This document shows positions 25,532-35,708 of a DNA stretch of 64,000 bases, piece after piece. The notes beneath the pieces are model-generated. The model did no database searches. It saw nothing but the letters and a program-made list of their open reading frames with translations, and was not told the DNA's origin. Source of the DNA: Embiotoca jacksoni (Eukaryota; Chordata; Actinopteri; Embiotocidae); assembly GCA_022577435.1 (NCBI GenBank), contig JAKOON010000089.1, positions 495,001-559,000 on the forward strand. The letters are read 5' to 3'. The position numbers were made by a program, and so were the translations under genes. The first letter of the stretch is position 1. Every line of letters starts with the position of its first letter.

Positions 25532-25578
25532 AAGGTGTGTCACAGCGGACATCCATCATGTCCGCTGTGACACACCTT
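25532..25578. repeat. Perfect 21-bp hairpin
   Basis: Arms 25532-25552 and 25558-25578 are exact reverse complements: the first reads AAGGTGTGTCACAGCGGACA followed by T. The loop is CCATC. It lies 18 bp downstream of the dispersed repeat above. Confidence 0.95.
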
Positions 25579-26450
25579 CTAATTATTGATTCCTGCTACT
25601 TCACCACTGCATCACATTGTGTATGAGATGCATCTGTTGGCCACATGTTCATGTGCTCCCAGTGCACAGAACCTGGACCTGCGTTTGAACTCATCAAAAT
25701 AGAGCCCTCAATGTCAGTCATTTGTTCAACACTCATCGAGCACATGGCTTTTTGTTCCCTCCATGGAAATCTGAAAATTATTTTCCAATTGTAACGTCAG
25801 AAGGCAGTTATTGATGTGGATACAGATGAGGGGGACACTGGTCAAAAAAGATTCCTGCTCTCGATAATCAATTCTCAGAAAGTGTTGGCTAACTCAGTTG
25901 ACCCAATTCATTTACAGTAGCCTGGAGGATTAAAGAGTGTTCAGCAAGTACAGCATCAACGCGAACATCCAGTGGTCACAACAGGCAGGCTTTAATTCTC
26001 ACTGCAACGCTTCTCTTCCTGTGATGTTTCTGCTTATTTACCGTCTTTTCTCTGAGTTTCTCTGTTCTTAATTGGCAACAGCAACTTAATTGTTCTGTCT
26101 AATTAGAGACATCACTTTAAAAGTGGGATACACACAGACAAAACGAACATCGAACTGATTTGGTGTAGCCAAGTATTTTGCATTGTATGTATTCATTATC
26201 TTTCAAACGCCAAAGCTGATTCTCACAGCAGCAGCAATAAGTGCACTGAAATAAACAGAGACAAGCACACACACGGCCGATGGCCTGTCAGAGCTGCAAG
26301 CTGTTATTCAGAGAGGCGCTGCTTCTGCTCCCATGATGGGAATTAACAAACGCTACAAGGAATTAGTGTTTCTTGGCACTGTACAAATTAACTTGTTCTG
26401 CTCCGTCTCCCTGCGATGCATGCTGCTCCTTGATACGACTCCATTTGGGT
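25579..26450. other. No recognisable feature
   Basis: No coding or element signature recognised. Confidence 0.5.
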
Positions 26451-26786
26451 GCTGTGTGTGTATCTGTGTGTGTAGGAGAGAGATGGTTTGTGTGTGTGTG
26501 TGTGTGTTGTGTATCTGTGTGTGTAGGAGAGAGATGGTTTGTGTGTGTGTGTGTGTGTTGTGTATCTGTGTGTGTAGGAGAGAGATGGTTTGTGTGTGTG
26601 TGTGTGTGTGTGTGTATCTGTGTGTGTAGGAGAGAGATGGTTTGTGTGTGTGTGTGTGTGTTGTGTATCTGTGTGTGTAGGAGAGAGATGGTTTGTCTGT
26701 GTGTGTGTGTGTTGTGTATCTGTGTGTGTAGGAGAGAGATGGTTTGTGTGTGTGTGTTGTGTATCTGTGTGTGTAGGAGAGAGATG

Positions 26787-26832
<46 letters not shown>
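26451..26832 (+). repeat. 51-bp compound minisatellite with (GT)n
   Basis: Seven occurrences of GGAGAGAGATGGTTTG at 26475, 26526, 26577, 26629, 26680, 26731 and 26776, each followed by a (GT)n run and GTATCTGTGTGTGTA. Spacing is 51-52 bp except for the last (45 bp); the difference comes from the GT-run length. The Cys/Val-rich and His/Thr-rich open frames on the two strands are artefacts. Confidence 0.97.
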
Positions 26833-26833
<1 letters not shown>

Positions 26834-26940
26834 TCTGTGGATTAGCAGAAATTTGGCATGCTGAAGCCTGATGTCAGACAAATTTCTCTGGGTGATTTCG
26901 TCCAGACAGAAACAATATAAGGAGGGGCGGTAGGCCTGAT

Positions 26941-26941
<1 letters not shown>

Positions 26942-27000
<59 letters not shown>
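26942..27000 (+). repeat. (CA)n microsatellite
   Basis: 59 bp of CA dinucleotides, just beyond the 3' end of the LINE that follows. Confidence 0.98.
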
Positions 27001-27002
<2 letters not shown>

Positions 27003-27284
27003 CACCTTACCCATAACACATATGGTAGGTAGGTATATACTTTATTAATCCCCGAGGGGAAATTTTTTCGCCACAGCAGCATACATACAGAAGCAATAAG
27101 ACAATAATAGAAACAATAGAATAAAATAATAGAATAGAATAATATAATAATAGAAAAGAAATCAAATAAAATAGCAGTAAATAGCAGTAAAAAATATAAA
27201 ATATAAAATGCACAGTATATACAGTATATATACAGTACATTATATAGCTATATATATTATATACAACAAACTTATAAACACAGT

Positions 27285-27289
<5 letters not shown>

Positions 27290-27334
<45 letters not shown>
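27290..27334. repeat. (AT)n microsatellite
   Basis: About 45 bp of AT dinucleotides inside the expanded, AT-rich 3' region of LINE copy 2. This part is unlike the 3' region of copy 1, so it is probably a copy-specific expansion. Confidence 0.97.
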
Positions 27335-27345
<11 letters not shown>

Positions 27346-27472
27346 CATACAGTACAGTATATATCTATATATATATAATATACAAGCAACCAAGAAACAC
27401 AGTCAACAGTGTTATTGTACTGTGATGGATTTTGCCAGAGGTGAGTTATTGTACAGTCTTATTGCAGTGGGC

Positions 27473-27586
27473 AGGAATGATCTCCTGTATCAGGAATGAT
27501 CTCCTGTATCTGGAATGATCTCCTGTATCTGGAATGATCTCCTGTATCTGGAATGATCTCCTGTATCAGGAATGATCTCCTGTATC
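27473..27586 (-). repeat. 19-bp minisatellite in LINE, six units
   Basis: Six units of AGGAATGATCTCCTGTATC, the reverse complement of the unit at 19589-19987 in copy 1, at the equivalent point of the same LINE family. Confidence 0.97.
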
Positions 27587-27599
27587 TGTCCTTGTGACA

Positions 27600-28860
27600 G
27601 CGGAGCTGGAGGAATCTTTTAAAGAAAGTGCTCCGCTGTCCCTGCAGCAGGTGGTTGAGAGGGTGGACAGGATTATCCAAGATGGATAATAGTTTCTTCA
27701 GCGTCCTCCTCTCCACCACCTTTTCCAGACTATCCAGATCGTAGCCGATGATGGAGCCGGCCTTCTTAACCAGTTTGTTAAGTCTGTTGGTGTCTCCGGC
27801 TCCAATGCTGCTCCCACAGCAGACCACAGTGAAGTACAGTTCACTGGCCACAACAGATGGTAGAACATCTCCAACATCTCGCTGCACACATTGAAGGATC
27901 GAAGTTTCCACAAGAAAAAGAGTCGAATCATCACCTTCTTGTAGACAGCATTGATGTTGGTCTTCCAGTTCAGTCTGTTGTTGATGGACACACCCAGGTA
28001 CTTGTACTCCTCAACTATGTCCACCTCCTCTCCCAGAACTCTCAGCGGTTGTGGAGCCGTCGTCTTCCTTCTGAAGTCGACACCATCTCTCTGGTCTTGG
28101 CCACGTTCAGGAGGAGGTGATTTCTACCCGCCCACTCCACAAAGTCCTCCACTACTGCCCTGTACTCCTCCTCCCGTCCATCCCTTATACACCGACCACT
28201 GCAGAGTCATCAGAGAACTTCTGCAGATGTCTTGACTCTGAGTTGTACTGGAAGTCAGTTGTGTATAAGGTGAACAGAAAGGGGGACAGAACAGTTCCCT
28301 GAGGAGCTACAGTACCACTGACCACTGTATCAGACAGCACACTGCCCAGACGGACAAACTGTGGTCTGCCTGTCAGGTAGTCATTGATCCAGGAGACGGT
28401 GGGCGCGTCCACCCCCACCACCCGCAGCTTCTCACTCAGCAGCAGTGGTTGGATGGTGTTGAATGCACTGGAGAAATCAAAGAAAGTGATTCTCACAGAG
28501 TCACCGGTTCCATCCAGGTGAGACTGAGCTCGTTGCAGCAGGTAGATGATGGCGTCGTCCACTCCCACATGAGGCTGGTACGTAAATTGCAGAGGGTCCA
28601 GAGAAGATTTCACCAGCGGTCTGAGGTGGGCCAAGACCAGCCTCTCCAGCACCTTCATCACATGAGATGTGAGGGCAACCGGTCGGTAGTTGTTGAGGCC
28701 AGATGGAGTCGTCTTCTTCAGTAAAGGAACCAGGCAGGACGTCTTTCACAGCACCGGGACCTCCTCCTGCTGGAGAGGTGTTGCAGGACCTCAGCCAGCT
28801 GGACGGCGCAGGTCTTCAGGACCCCGGGGCTGATGCCGTCAGGTCTTCAGGACCCCAGGG
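27600..28860 (-). pseudogene. Family R reverse transcriptase relic
   Basis: Minus-strand translation shows the palm and fingers of a LINE reverse transcriptase: MMKVLERLVLAHLRPLVKSS, LDPLQFTYQPHVGVDDAI, FFDFSSAFNTIQPLLLSEKL, YLTGRPQFVRLG, PQGTVLSPFLFTLYTTDF and the catalytic box FSDDSAVVG. Downstream in another frame come YKYLGVSINNRLNWKTNI and the carboxy-terminal LNKLVKKAGSIIGYDLDSLE. FSDD stands where other clades have YADD or FADD. The two Asp residues are kept, but frameshifts on both sides prevent a full protein. Confidence 0.85.
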
Positions 28861-28869
28861 CTGCACAGC

Positions 28870-29075
28870 ACATCCCAGTCTGTGGACTCAAAGCAGTCCT
28901 ACAGGGCTTTTTTAACCTCCTGTGTCCACCTCCTCACAGTCCTGGTGGTTACAGGCTGCCTCTGTACCAGAGGAACATACTTTGGTGTCAGCAGGACCAA
29001 GCTGTGATCCGACCTACCAAGGGGGGGAAGGGCAGTAGCACTGTATGCATCCATGGCATTAGCATACAGTAGGTA
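28870..29075 (-). repeat. Internal duplication within LINE copy 2
   Basis: This stretch repeats the sequence found at about 29740-29950 (landmarks GTCCACCTCCTCACAGTCCT, TGCCTCTG-ACCAG-GGAACA, GTAGCACTGTATGCATCCAT). On the minus strand it re-runs the endonuclease end and early linker after the linker has already been completed, and joins the reverse transcriptase at GATGTGCTGTGCAGCCCTGG, where the linker text is fused to SPGVLKT. A tandem repeat of GTCTTCAGGACCCC-GGGGCTG lies beside the junction. Confidence 0.85.
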
Positions 29076-29230
29076 TGAAAGATGGAGGAAGAGCCCTTTG
29101 AGATTGAGGGCTCTATGCAGTTCACCAGGGGGCGCAGAGGGGGGAGGCAGCAGAGGTGTTTGGGAGGTGTGGAGGAGACAGATGAGGGTGGTGAACTAAA
29201 CCTGTTGAAGAAACAGTTTAGTTCATTTGA

Positions 29231-29380
29231 CCTCTCCAGGTTCCCCCTGGTTGTTCCTCTCCAGGTTCCCCCTGGTTGTTCCTCTCCAGGTTCCCCCCGA
29301 TTGTTCCTCTCCAGGTTCCCCCTGATTGTTCCTCTCCAGGTTCCCCCTGGTTGTTCCTCTCCAGGTTCCCCCTGGTCGTC
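29231..29380 (-). repeat. 25-bp minisatellite in LINE, six units
   Basis: Units start at 29231, 29256, 29281, 29306, 29331 and 29356, each CCTCTCCAGGTTCCCCCTGG followed by TTGTT or a variant. It is the reverse complement of the four-unit array at 19151-19250 and sits at the same place in the linker. Confidence 0.97.
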
Positions 29381-29384
29381 TCTC

Positions 29385-29878
29385 TCTCCCCTTGAACCCA
29401 GTAATCTCCTTCATACCGGTCCACACCTCCCTCACGTTGTTCTGCTGGAGTTTGGCCTCCAGCTTCCTCCTGTAGGAGTCCTTGCACTCTCTCATCTTCT
29501 CCTTCAGGTGGCGCTGCACTCTCCTGAGCTCCTCCCTGTCCCCAGACCTGAAAGCTGCTTTCTTCTTATTAAGAAGAACTTTCAGGTCACTGGTGATCCA
29601 CGGCTTGTTGTTGAGGAAGCAGTGTCCAGTCCGGGATGGTACGGTGGAGTGTTCACAGAATTTGATGTATTCTGTGATACAGTCCGTCCTGCTGTTGATG
29701 TCCTCCCCATGTGGTCCACACAGCACATTCCAGTCCGTGGACTCAAAGCAGTCCTGCAGGGCATCTTTAGCCTCCTGTGTCCACCTCCTCACAGTCCTGG
29801 TGGTTACAGGCTGCCTCTGCACCAGGGGAACATACTTGGGAGTCAGCAGGACCAGGTTGTGGTCTGATCTACCAAGGC

Positions 29879-29911
<33 letters not shown>

Positions 29912-29990
29912 AGCACTGTATGCATCCATGGCATTAGCATACAGTAGGTCCAGAGTTTTATTGTTCCGGGTGGGGAAGTTCACATACTGG
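29385..29990 (-). pseudogene. Family R endonuclease end and linker, copy 2
   Basis: Minus-strand translation parallels copy 1 closely: SDHNLVLLTPKYVPLVQRQP, VRRWTQEAKDALQDCFESTD, TEYIKFCEHSTVP, NKPWITSDLKVLLNKKKAAF, DSYRRKLEAKLQQNNVREVW and MKEITGFKGRER. The two copies differ at only a few residues here, so both derive from a recent common source. A 29-base G run at 29879-29907 breaks the frame just before SDHN. Confidence 0.85.
29879..29907 (+). repeat. Poly-G run, 29 bases
   Basis: An uninterrupted G homopolymer within LINE copy 2. The duplicated version at about 29021-29027 has only seven Gs, so the run expanded at this site. It could also be partly a sequencing or assembly artefact. Confidence 0.95.
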
Positions 29991-30008
29991 TGCAAAGTTG
30001 GCAGTACT

Positions 30009-30703
30009 TTATCCAGACTGGTTAAAGTATCCAGTAACTAACAAAAATGCACCGGGATGCTTAGTCTGCAGTTTGGACACAGTGGAGTGGATGGTGTCCA
30101 CTGCTGCCTCTACGTCAGCTGATGGAGGAACATACACAGCGATAACAATGGCGGACGTGAACTCCCTCGGCAAATAATAAGGACGCATCCCCACGGCTAG
30201 CAGTTCAATGTCCGGGCTACAGAAACGTTCCTTCACACACACGTGGTCGGGATTACACCACCTCTCGTTCACATAGACTTCAATCCCTCCACCTTTCTTC
30301 TTGCCGCTCCGAACAACGTCTCCGTCCCCCCGAACAGTCCTGAAGCCGGGTACGGCCGCGCTGTGGTCCGGGAAATGTGAGTGCAGCCATGTCTCGGTGA
30401 AACACATGATGCTGCACTCCCGGTATTCCCGCTGGGTCTTTACCAGCCGAGCTCGTCCGTCTTGTTGGCCAACGACCTCACGTTCCCCATTAAGAGCTCC
30501 GGTACCGCTGGTTTGTATTTCCTCCTTTCCGCCCTTAGCTTAGCTCCAGCTCTGCAACCCCGCCGTCTTCTCCGAAGTTCAACGGGGATCTCAGGCCTCG
30601 CTCCGGGCAGCAGCAGTAGAGGTCTACTCAGCGCGATCAGCTGATCACGAGAGTAAACAATAACAGAGCCCCCAGCCAGAAATGTGGAAAAATTACAGTC
30701 CAT
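30009..30703 (-). pseudogene. Family R AP-type endonuclease, N-terminal part
   Basis: From 30703 the minus strand encodes an amino-terminal stretch ending LLMGNVRSLANKTDEL, then in another frame MCFTETWLHSHFPDHS, KKKGGGIEVYVNERW, CSPDIELLAVGMRPYYLPRE and IAVYVPPSADVEAA, ending AFLLVTGYFNQ. This is the exonuclease/endonuclease/phosphatase-type domain that nicks target DNA in Jockey-group LINEs. E in TETWL is the conserved metal-binding Glu. The GDFN motif reads GYFN here, so the conserved Asp before Phe-Asn is lost. One frameshift lies near 30430. Confidence 0.8.
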
Positions 30704-30853
30704 TACGGACCGTTAACTTAACACACGAGAGAAAGAAAAAAAAAAAACAACAACTCCGAAGAGGAGAAAGGCTTAAAAAAATACTAATAATACTAATAAC
30801 AAGGGGAGGGGAGCTGCTGCAACAGGCTGCCGCTAGCGCGGCGCCATCTTAGG

Positions 30854-31064
30854 TTATCATGCGTATGCATGCGGCCTGTCTACAACAGAAGCTGTCAGGT
30901 TTCCCACCATGCAGCTGCACACACCTGCTCAAATCTTCACAAACACATCCTTCCTTCTCCTTTTATAGGCCTGAACATGTAGTCACTTCCTCTGGTGCAT
31001 CATTTACCCGCATACTCACTCACACTTCACATCAACTCATGGTTCAGTTTTAGTTGGTTCTACT
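30854..31064. other. Gap between two LINEs
   Basis: About 210 bp of sequence that I cannot assign. It has a TGTCAGGTTTCCCACC motif and a TTTTATAGG motif that faintly recall the LTR-like family, but not enough to call. Confidence 0.4.
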
Positions 31065-31084
31065 GGCTGGCTGTGATACCTCCA

Positions 31085-32020
31085 CAGTTAACAATAGGAC
31101 CTCCGTCCCCACCTGGAGGGATCAATCCACCGGTTTCCGGCAGAGAACCATGTCCTCAGATTTGGAGGTACTAACCCTCATCCCTGCCGCTTCGCACTCA
31201 GCCGCAAACCGCCCCAGTGCATGCTGGGAGTCTGAAGAGGCCAACAGGACCACATCATCTGCAAACAGCAGAGAAGCGATCCAAGACCCCCAGACCCGCT
31301 GTGCCTTGATATCCTGTCAATGGAGGTCACAAACAGGATCGGTGACAAAGGGCAGCCCTGGTGGAGGCCACGCCCACTGGAGGCCATGCCCACTGGAAAT
31401 GAGTCTGACTTATTACCGAGAATACGAACACAGCTCCTACTGTAGTTGTATAGAGACCAGATGGTCCGTTGCAACGGGTCCGGCACCTTGAACTCCTGCA
31501 GCACCTCCCATAAAAACCCTCAAGGGACCTGGTCGAAAGCCTTCTCCAAGTCCATGAAGCACATGTAGACTGGATGGTTAAACTCCCAGGACCCTCCGGT
31601 AGTCCTGTGAGGGTAAAGATCTGGTCCACTGTTCCACGATAAGGACAGTATCCGCACTGCTCCTCTTGAATCTGAGGTTCGACCGACGGTCGGAGTCCTT
31701 TCCAGCACTCTGGCATAAGTTTTGCCCGGGAGGCTGAGTAGTGTGATACCCCGATAGTTGGAGCAACTCTCCGGTCCCCTTTTTTTTTTAATGGGAACCA
31801 CCACCCCGGTCTGCCAGTCCAATGGTACTGTTCCCGACCCCCATGAGACATTGAAGAGGTGTGTCAGCCAAGACAGACCAGCAATGTCCAGCACCTTCAT
31901 CATCTCAGGGCGGATCTCATCCACCCCGGCGCCTTGTCACCGAGGAGCTTCTTGACTACCTCAGAGGCCTCTGCTAGGGATATGGGTGAGATATTGAACA
32001 TGGTCCACTTGGTTTCCATG
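31085..32020 (-). pseudogene. AP-endonuclease LINE, reverse transcriptase relic
   Basis: Frames on the minus strand give GDKAPGVDEIRPEMMKVLD, GLSWLTHLFNVSWGSGTVPL, WQTGVVVPIKKKRG, NYRGITLLSLPGKTYARVLE, VYMCFMDLEKAFDQVP, and, after a frameshift, VPDPLQRTIWSLYNYSRSCV, SDSFPVGM, LHQGCPLSPILFVTSIDRIS. These are fingers and palm motifs of a LINE reverse transcriptase. The FADD box region is read in a damaged form (LLCCLQMMWSCW frame). No product is possible. Confidence 0.85.
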
Positions 32021-32083
32021 TCCCCAACCTCCCCCGGGATGCATGAAATGCTCCTCTGGAGGTGGGAGGGGGCCCTCTGCCCA

Positions 32084-32849
32084 TCATCTGATCCAACTCA
32101 CCACCAGGTGGTGATCAGCTGACAGCTCTGCTCCTCTCTTCACCTGAGTGGCCAAGACATACGGCCGCAGATCAGATGATACGACTACAAAGTTGATCAG
32201 TGATCTCCGGCCTAAGGTGTTCTGAAACCAGGTACACTGATGACCCACCTTATGCTCCAACATGTTGTTCGTTATGGCCAAACTGTGGCTAGCACAGAAG
32301 TTCAATAGAGAGACGACATTCAAGTTCAGATCGGGCAGGTTGCTCCTCCCAATCTCCCCCCGCCAGCTTTCTCTATTGTTGCCCATAGGAGAGATGACGT
32401 AGTAAGAAGAAGTATGGAGTCAGTAAGCGGGGCCCTTTCCAGGACTCCTCCCACCAACTCCAAGAAGGCCAGATACTCCAAACTGCTGTTTGGTGCATAA
32501 ACACAAACAACAGTCAGAGTTTTCCTCTCTGCAACCTGCAGGCGCATGGAGGTGGAGCCTCTCGTTCTCCGGGGAGAACCCCAACACGGCTGCGCTCAGC
32601 CGACGGTTGTGAGTATCCCCACTCCCGCCCGGCGCCTCTCACCCTGGACACCTCCAGAAAGGACGGAATCCAGCCCCTCTCCGGGAGCTTGGTTCCAGAG
32701 CCAGGGATGTGCGTGGAGGTGAGCCTAACTACATCTAGCTGGTAACGCTCCAACTCCCGCACCAGTTTGCCTTTGGAGACCGGCCAGGGCCTGATACCCT
32801 GGACAACATAGCTCCCAGGATCACTGAGCCACTCAAACCCCTCCACCAC
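32084..32849 (-). pseudogene. AP-endonuclease LINE, endonuclease relic
   Basis: The minus strand encodes, in three overlapping frames, VEGFEWLSDPGSYVVQGIRP, LVRELERYQLDVVRLTSTHI, GWIPSFLEVSRVRGAGREWG, LTVVCVYAPNSSLEYLAFLE, and FCASHSLAITNNMLEHKVGH to QCTWFQNTLGRRSLINFVVV and ELSADHHLVVSWIR. The final His-His region of the catalytic fold is present; at least two frameshifts separate the pieces. Confidence 0.8.
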
Positions 32850-32940
32850 GTTAAGGTGGCGATTCTCGGAGGTGACTTAGATATTTGTCACATTTAAATG
32901 AGTGGAGAGAGATCAGAAAGGGAAGCGTTGCTGACTATGA

Positions 32941-34060
32941 TTTACAACCCTGTTTCCAGACTAGTTGGGACGCTGTGTAAATTGTGAATAAAAACAGAAT
33001 GTGATGATTTGCAAATCACATACACCCATATTTAACTGAAAATAGAACAAAGACAACATACCCAATGCATATCAAATTTGATACCAGCAACAACGTTTCA
33101 AAAATGTTTAGACAGGGTCAACAAAAGACTGGAAAACGCAAAAAAAAAAAAGCACCAGATGCAACATCTGACAACTAATTAGGTTACCATGGCAATAGAT
33201 TAGTAATATGATCGGTTATAAAAATATTATTTCAGAGAGGCAGAGTCTCTCAACAGTGAAGATGGGGAGAGGTTCACCACTCTCTGAAAGACTGTGTTGG
33301 AAAATAGTTCAACAATCTCAGAATAATGTTCCTCAACGTAAAACTACAAAGAATTAGTGGATTTCATCGTCTACGGTTCATAATATCATTAAAAGATTCA
33401 GAGAATCTGGAGAAATCTCTGAACACAAGGGACAAGGCTGGAAACCAATATTGGATGGTGGTGATCTTCGGGCCCTCAGGCAGCACTGCATTAAAAACAT
33501 ACTATTCTGGAGTGGAAATCACTGCATGGGCTCAGGAACACTTGTGAAAACCATCGTCTGTGAACACAGTTCATCGCTGCGTCCACAAATTATGTTAAAA
33601 CTCTCCAAAGAAGAAACCAGATAGAAACATGATCAGAAACACCGCCGCCTTCTCTGGACCGAGATCATTGAAGATGGACTGAGGTGAAGTGGAAAACTGT
33701 CCTGAGGTCTGATGGATCACAATCTGAGATTCTGTTTGGAAATCATGGACGCTGCATCCTCCAGGTTAAAGAGGAGAGGGACCATCCAGCTTGTTATCAG
33801 CTCAGTTCTAAAGCCAGCACCTGTGATGGTACAGGGATGCATTAGTGCACATGGCATGGGTAGCTTGAACATCTGGAAGGAAGCATTAATGCTGAATGAT
33901 ATATTCAGGTTTTGGAGCAACATATGCTGCCATCCAGACAACGTCTCTTTCAGGGAAGGTCTTGTTTATTTCAGCAGAACAACGTCCAACCACATTCTGC
34001 ACGTATTCCAACAGCATGGTTCTCTAGTAGAAGAGTCCGCTGATAAACTGGCCTGCGTAT
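32941..34060 (+). mobile_element. Tc1-like relic, 3' end missing
   Basis: Starts with the family terminal sequence TACAACCCTGTTTCCAGACT and TTGGGACGCTGTGTAA, then the subterminal tract, then transposase relics on the plus strand (AALNVPW-type helix-turn-helix region read as RISGFHRLRF in a shifted frame, GCISAHGMGSLNIWKEALML in shifted frame, FQQNNVQPHS and LVEESADKLA). It breaks off just before the final Asp/Glu motif, about 13 bp short of a second Tc1 element. Some of its frame breaks are shared with the copy at 21861-23436. Confidence 0.85.
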
Positions 34061-34073
34061 TCATAACAGAATA

Positions 34074-35706
34074 CAGTGGGTACGGAAAGTATTCAGACCC
34101 CTTTAAATTTTTCACTCTTTGTTTCATTGCAGCCATTTGCTAAAATCAAAAAAGTTCATTTTATTTCTCATTAATGTACACTCAGCACCCCATCTTGACA
34201 GAAAAAAACAGAAATGTAGAAATTTGTGCAAATTTATTAAAAAAGAAAAACTGAAATATCACATGGTCATAAGTATTCAGACCTTTGCTCAGTATTGAGT
34301 AGAAGCACCCTTTTGAGCTCGTACAGCCATGAGTCTTCTTGGGAATGATGCAACAAGCTTTTCACACCTGGATTTGGGGATCCTCTGCCATTCTTCCTTG
34401 CAGATCCTCTCCAGTTCCGTCAGGTTGGATGGTGAACGTTGGTGGACAGCCATTTTCAGGTCTCTCCAGAGATGCTCCATTGGGTTTAGGTCAGAGCTCT
34501 GGCTGGGCCAGTCAAGAATGGTCACAGAGTTGTTCCGAAGCCACTCCTTTGTTATTTTAGCTGTGTGCTTCGGGTCATTGTTTTGTTGGAAGGTGAACCT
34601 TCGGCCCAGTCTGAGGTCCAGAGCACTCTGGAAGAGGTTTTCTTCCAGGATATCTCTGTACTTGGCCGCATTCATCTTTCCTTCAATTGCAACCAGTCGT
34701 CCTGTCCCTGCAGCTGAAAAACACCCCCATAGCATGATGCTGCCACCACCATGTTTCACTGTTGGGATTGTATTGGGCAGGTGATGAGCAGTGCCTGGTT
34801 TTCTCCACACATACCGCTTAGAATTAACACCAAAAAAGTTCAATCTTGGTCTCATCAGACCAGAGAATCTTATTTCTCATAGTCTGGGAGTCCTTCATGT
34901 GTTTTTTGTCAAACTCTATGCGGGCTTTCATATGTCTTGCACTGAGGAGAGGCTTCCGTCGGGCCACTCTGCCATAAAGCCCCGACTGGTGGAGGGCTGC
35001 AGTGATAGTTGACTTTGTGGAACTTTCTCCCATCTCCCTACTGCATCTCTGGAGCTCAGCCACAGTGATCTTTGGGTTCTTCTTTACCTCTCTCACCAAG
35101 GCTCTTCTCCCACGATTGCTCAGTTTGTCTGGACGGCCAGGTCTAGGAAGAGTTCTGGTCGTCCCAAACTTCTTCCATTTAAGGATTATGGAGGCCACTG
35201 TGCTCTTAGGAACCTTGAGTGCTGCAGAAATTATTTTGTAACCTCGGCCAGATCTGTGCCTTGCCACAATTCTGTCTCTGAGCTCCTTGGACAGTTCCTT
35301 CGACCTCATGATTCTCATTTGCTCTGACATGCACTGTGAGCTGTAAGGTCTTATATAGACAGGTGTGTGCCTTTCCTAATCAAGTCCAATCAGTTTAATT
35401 AAACACAGCTGGACTCCAATGAAGGAGTAGAACCATCTCAAGGAGGATCAGAAGAAATGGACAGCATGTGAGTTAAATATGAGTGTCACAGCAAAGGGTC
35501 TGAATACTTATGACCATGGGATATTTCAGTTTTTCTTTTTTAATAAATTTGCACAAATTTCTACATTTCTGTTTTTTTCTGTCAACATGGGGTGCTGAGT
35601 GTACATTAATGAGAAATCAAATGAACTTTTTTGATTTTAGCAAATGGCTGCAATGAAACAAAGAGTGAAAAATTGAAAGGGGTCTGAATACTTTCCGTAA
35701 CCACTG
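34074..35706 (-). mobile_element. Complete Tc1-like transposon (1633 bp)
   Basis: Flanked by TA dinucleotides (34072-34073 and 35707-35708), as expected for Tc1 insertion. The terminal inverted repeats are 210 bp (34074-34283 and 35497-35706) with about five mismatches, roughly 98% identical. Each has an outer and an inner copy of a short motif (outer GGAAAGTATTCAGACCCCTT, inner CATAAGTATTCAGACC), the IR/DR layout found in the Sleeping Beauty group. Between them lies one transposase gene on the minus strand. The near-identical ends indicate a recent insertion. It lies 13 bp from the broken end of an older Tc1-like relic. Confidence 0.95.
34289..35330 (-). pseudogene. Tc1 transposase, one frameshift, D-to-N
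   Basis: A DD34E transposase of about 346 codons starting at 35330. It has a paired-like DNA-binding domain (KELSKELRDRIVARHRSGRG, then a second helix-turn-helix ending in GRPDKLS), then the catalytic core. The first Asp is residue 159 (LWSDETKIELF). At about 34843-34848 a run of six T on the coding strand, one more than in-frame reading needs, shifts the frame to a stop; after it the protein continues in the new frame. The second catalytic Asp is replaced by Asn: the coding strand reads CAA CAA AAC AAT GAC, that is QQNND where active members have QQDND. The final Glu is kept (DLNPMEHLW) with 34 residues between. All other motifs, including the glycine-rich KHGGGSIMLWGCFSAAGTG, are intact. 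Confidence 0.93.
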
Positions 35707-35708
35707 TA

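Larger units (their letters stand above)
27026..30853 (-). mobile_element. LINE family R, copy 2 (nearly full length)
   Basis: A 3.8-kb non-LTR retrotransposon read on the minus strand. In order from 30853: a short GC-rich 5' start (GGCGCCGCGCTAGCGGCAGC), an amino-terminal segment, AP-type endonuclease (MCFTETWL motif), the SDHNLVLL endonuclease end, linker with 25-bp minisatellite, a duplicated piece, reverse transcriptase with an FSDD active-site box, carboxy-terminal domain with 19-bp minisatellite, an AT-rich 3' region, and the end CCCCTCGGGGATTAATAAAG followed by TATATACC and a short TACC repeat. Many frameshifts make it inactive. It belongs to the CR1/L2/Rex1-like group; the exact clade is not assigned. 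Confidence 0.85.
31065..32870 (-). mobile_element. AP-endonuclease LINE, internally deleted
   Basis: Minus-strand LINE starting with a 5' region (CACCTTAACGTGGTGGAGGG) common to this fish family, then an endonuclease domain, a junction at GEVGDMETKWTMF that skips most of the linker, and a reverse transcriptase truncated shortly after the catalytic region, ending near the CRKPVD motif. The 3' end of the LINE is absent. It is the same family as 5290-6005. Frameshifts are common. Confidence 0.85.

Noticed and set aside
26363..27082. Long His/Thr-rich and Cys/Val-rich open frames
   Set aside because: They are translations of (GT)n/(CA)n tracts and the 51-bp compound repeat.
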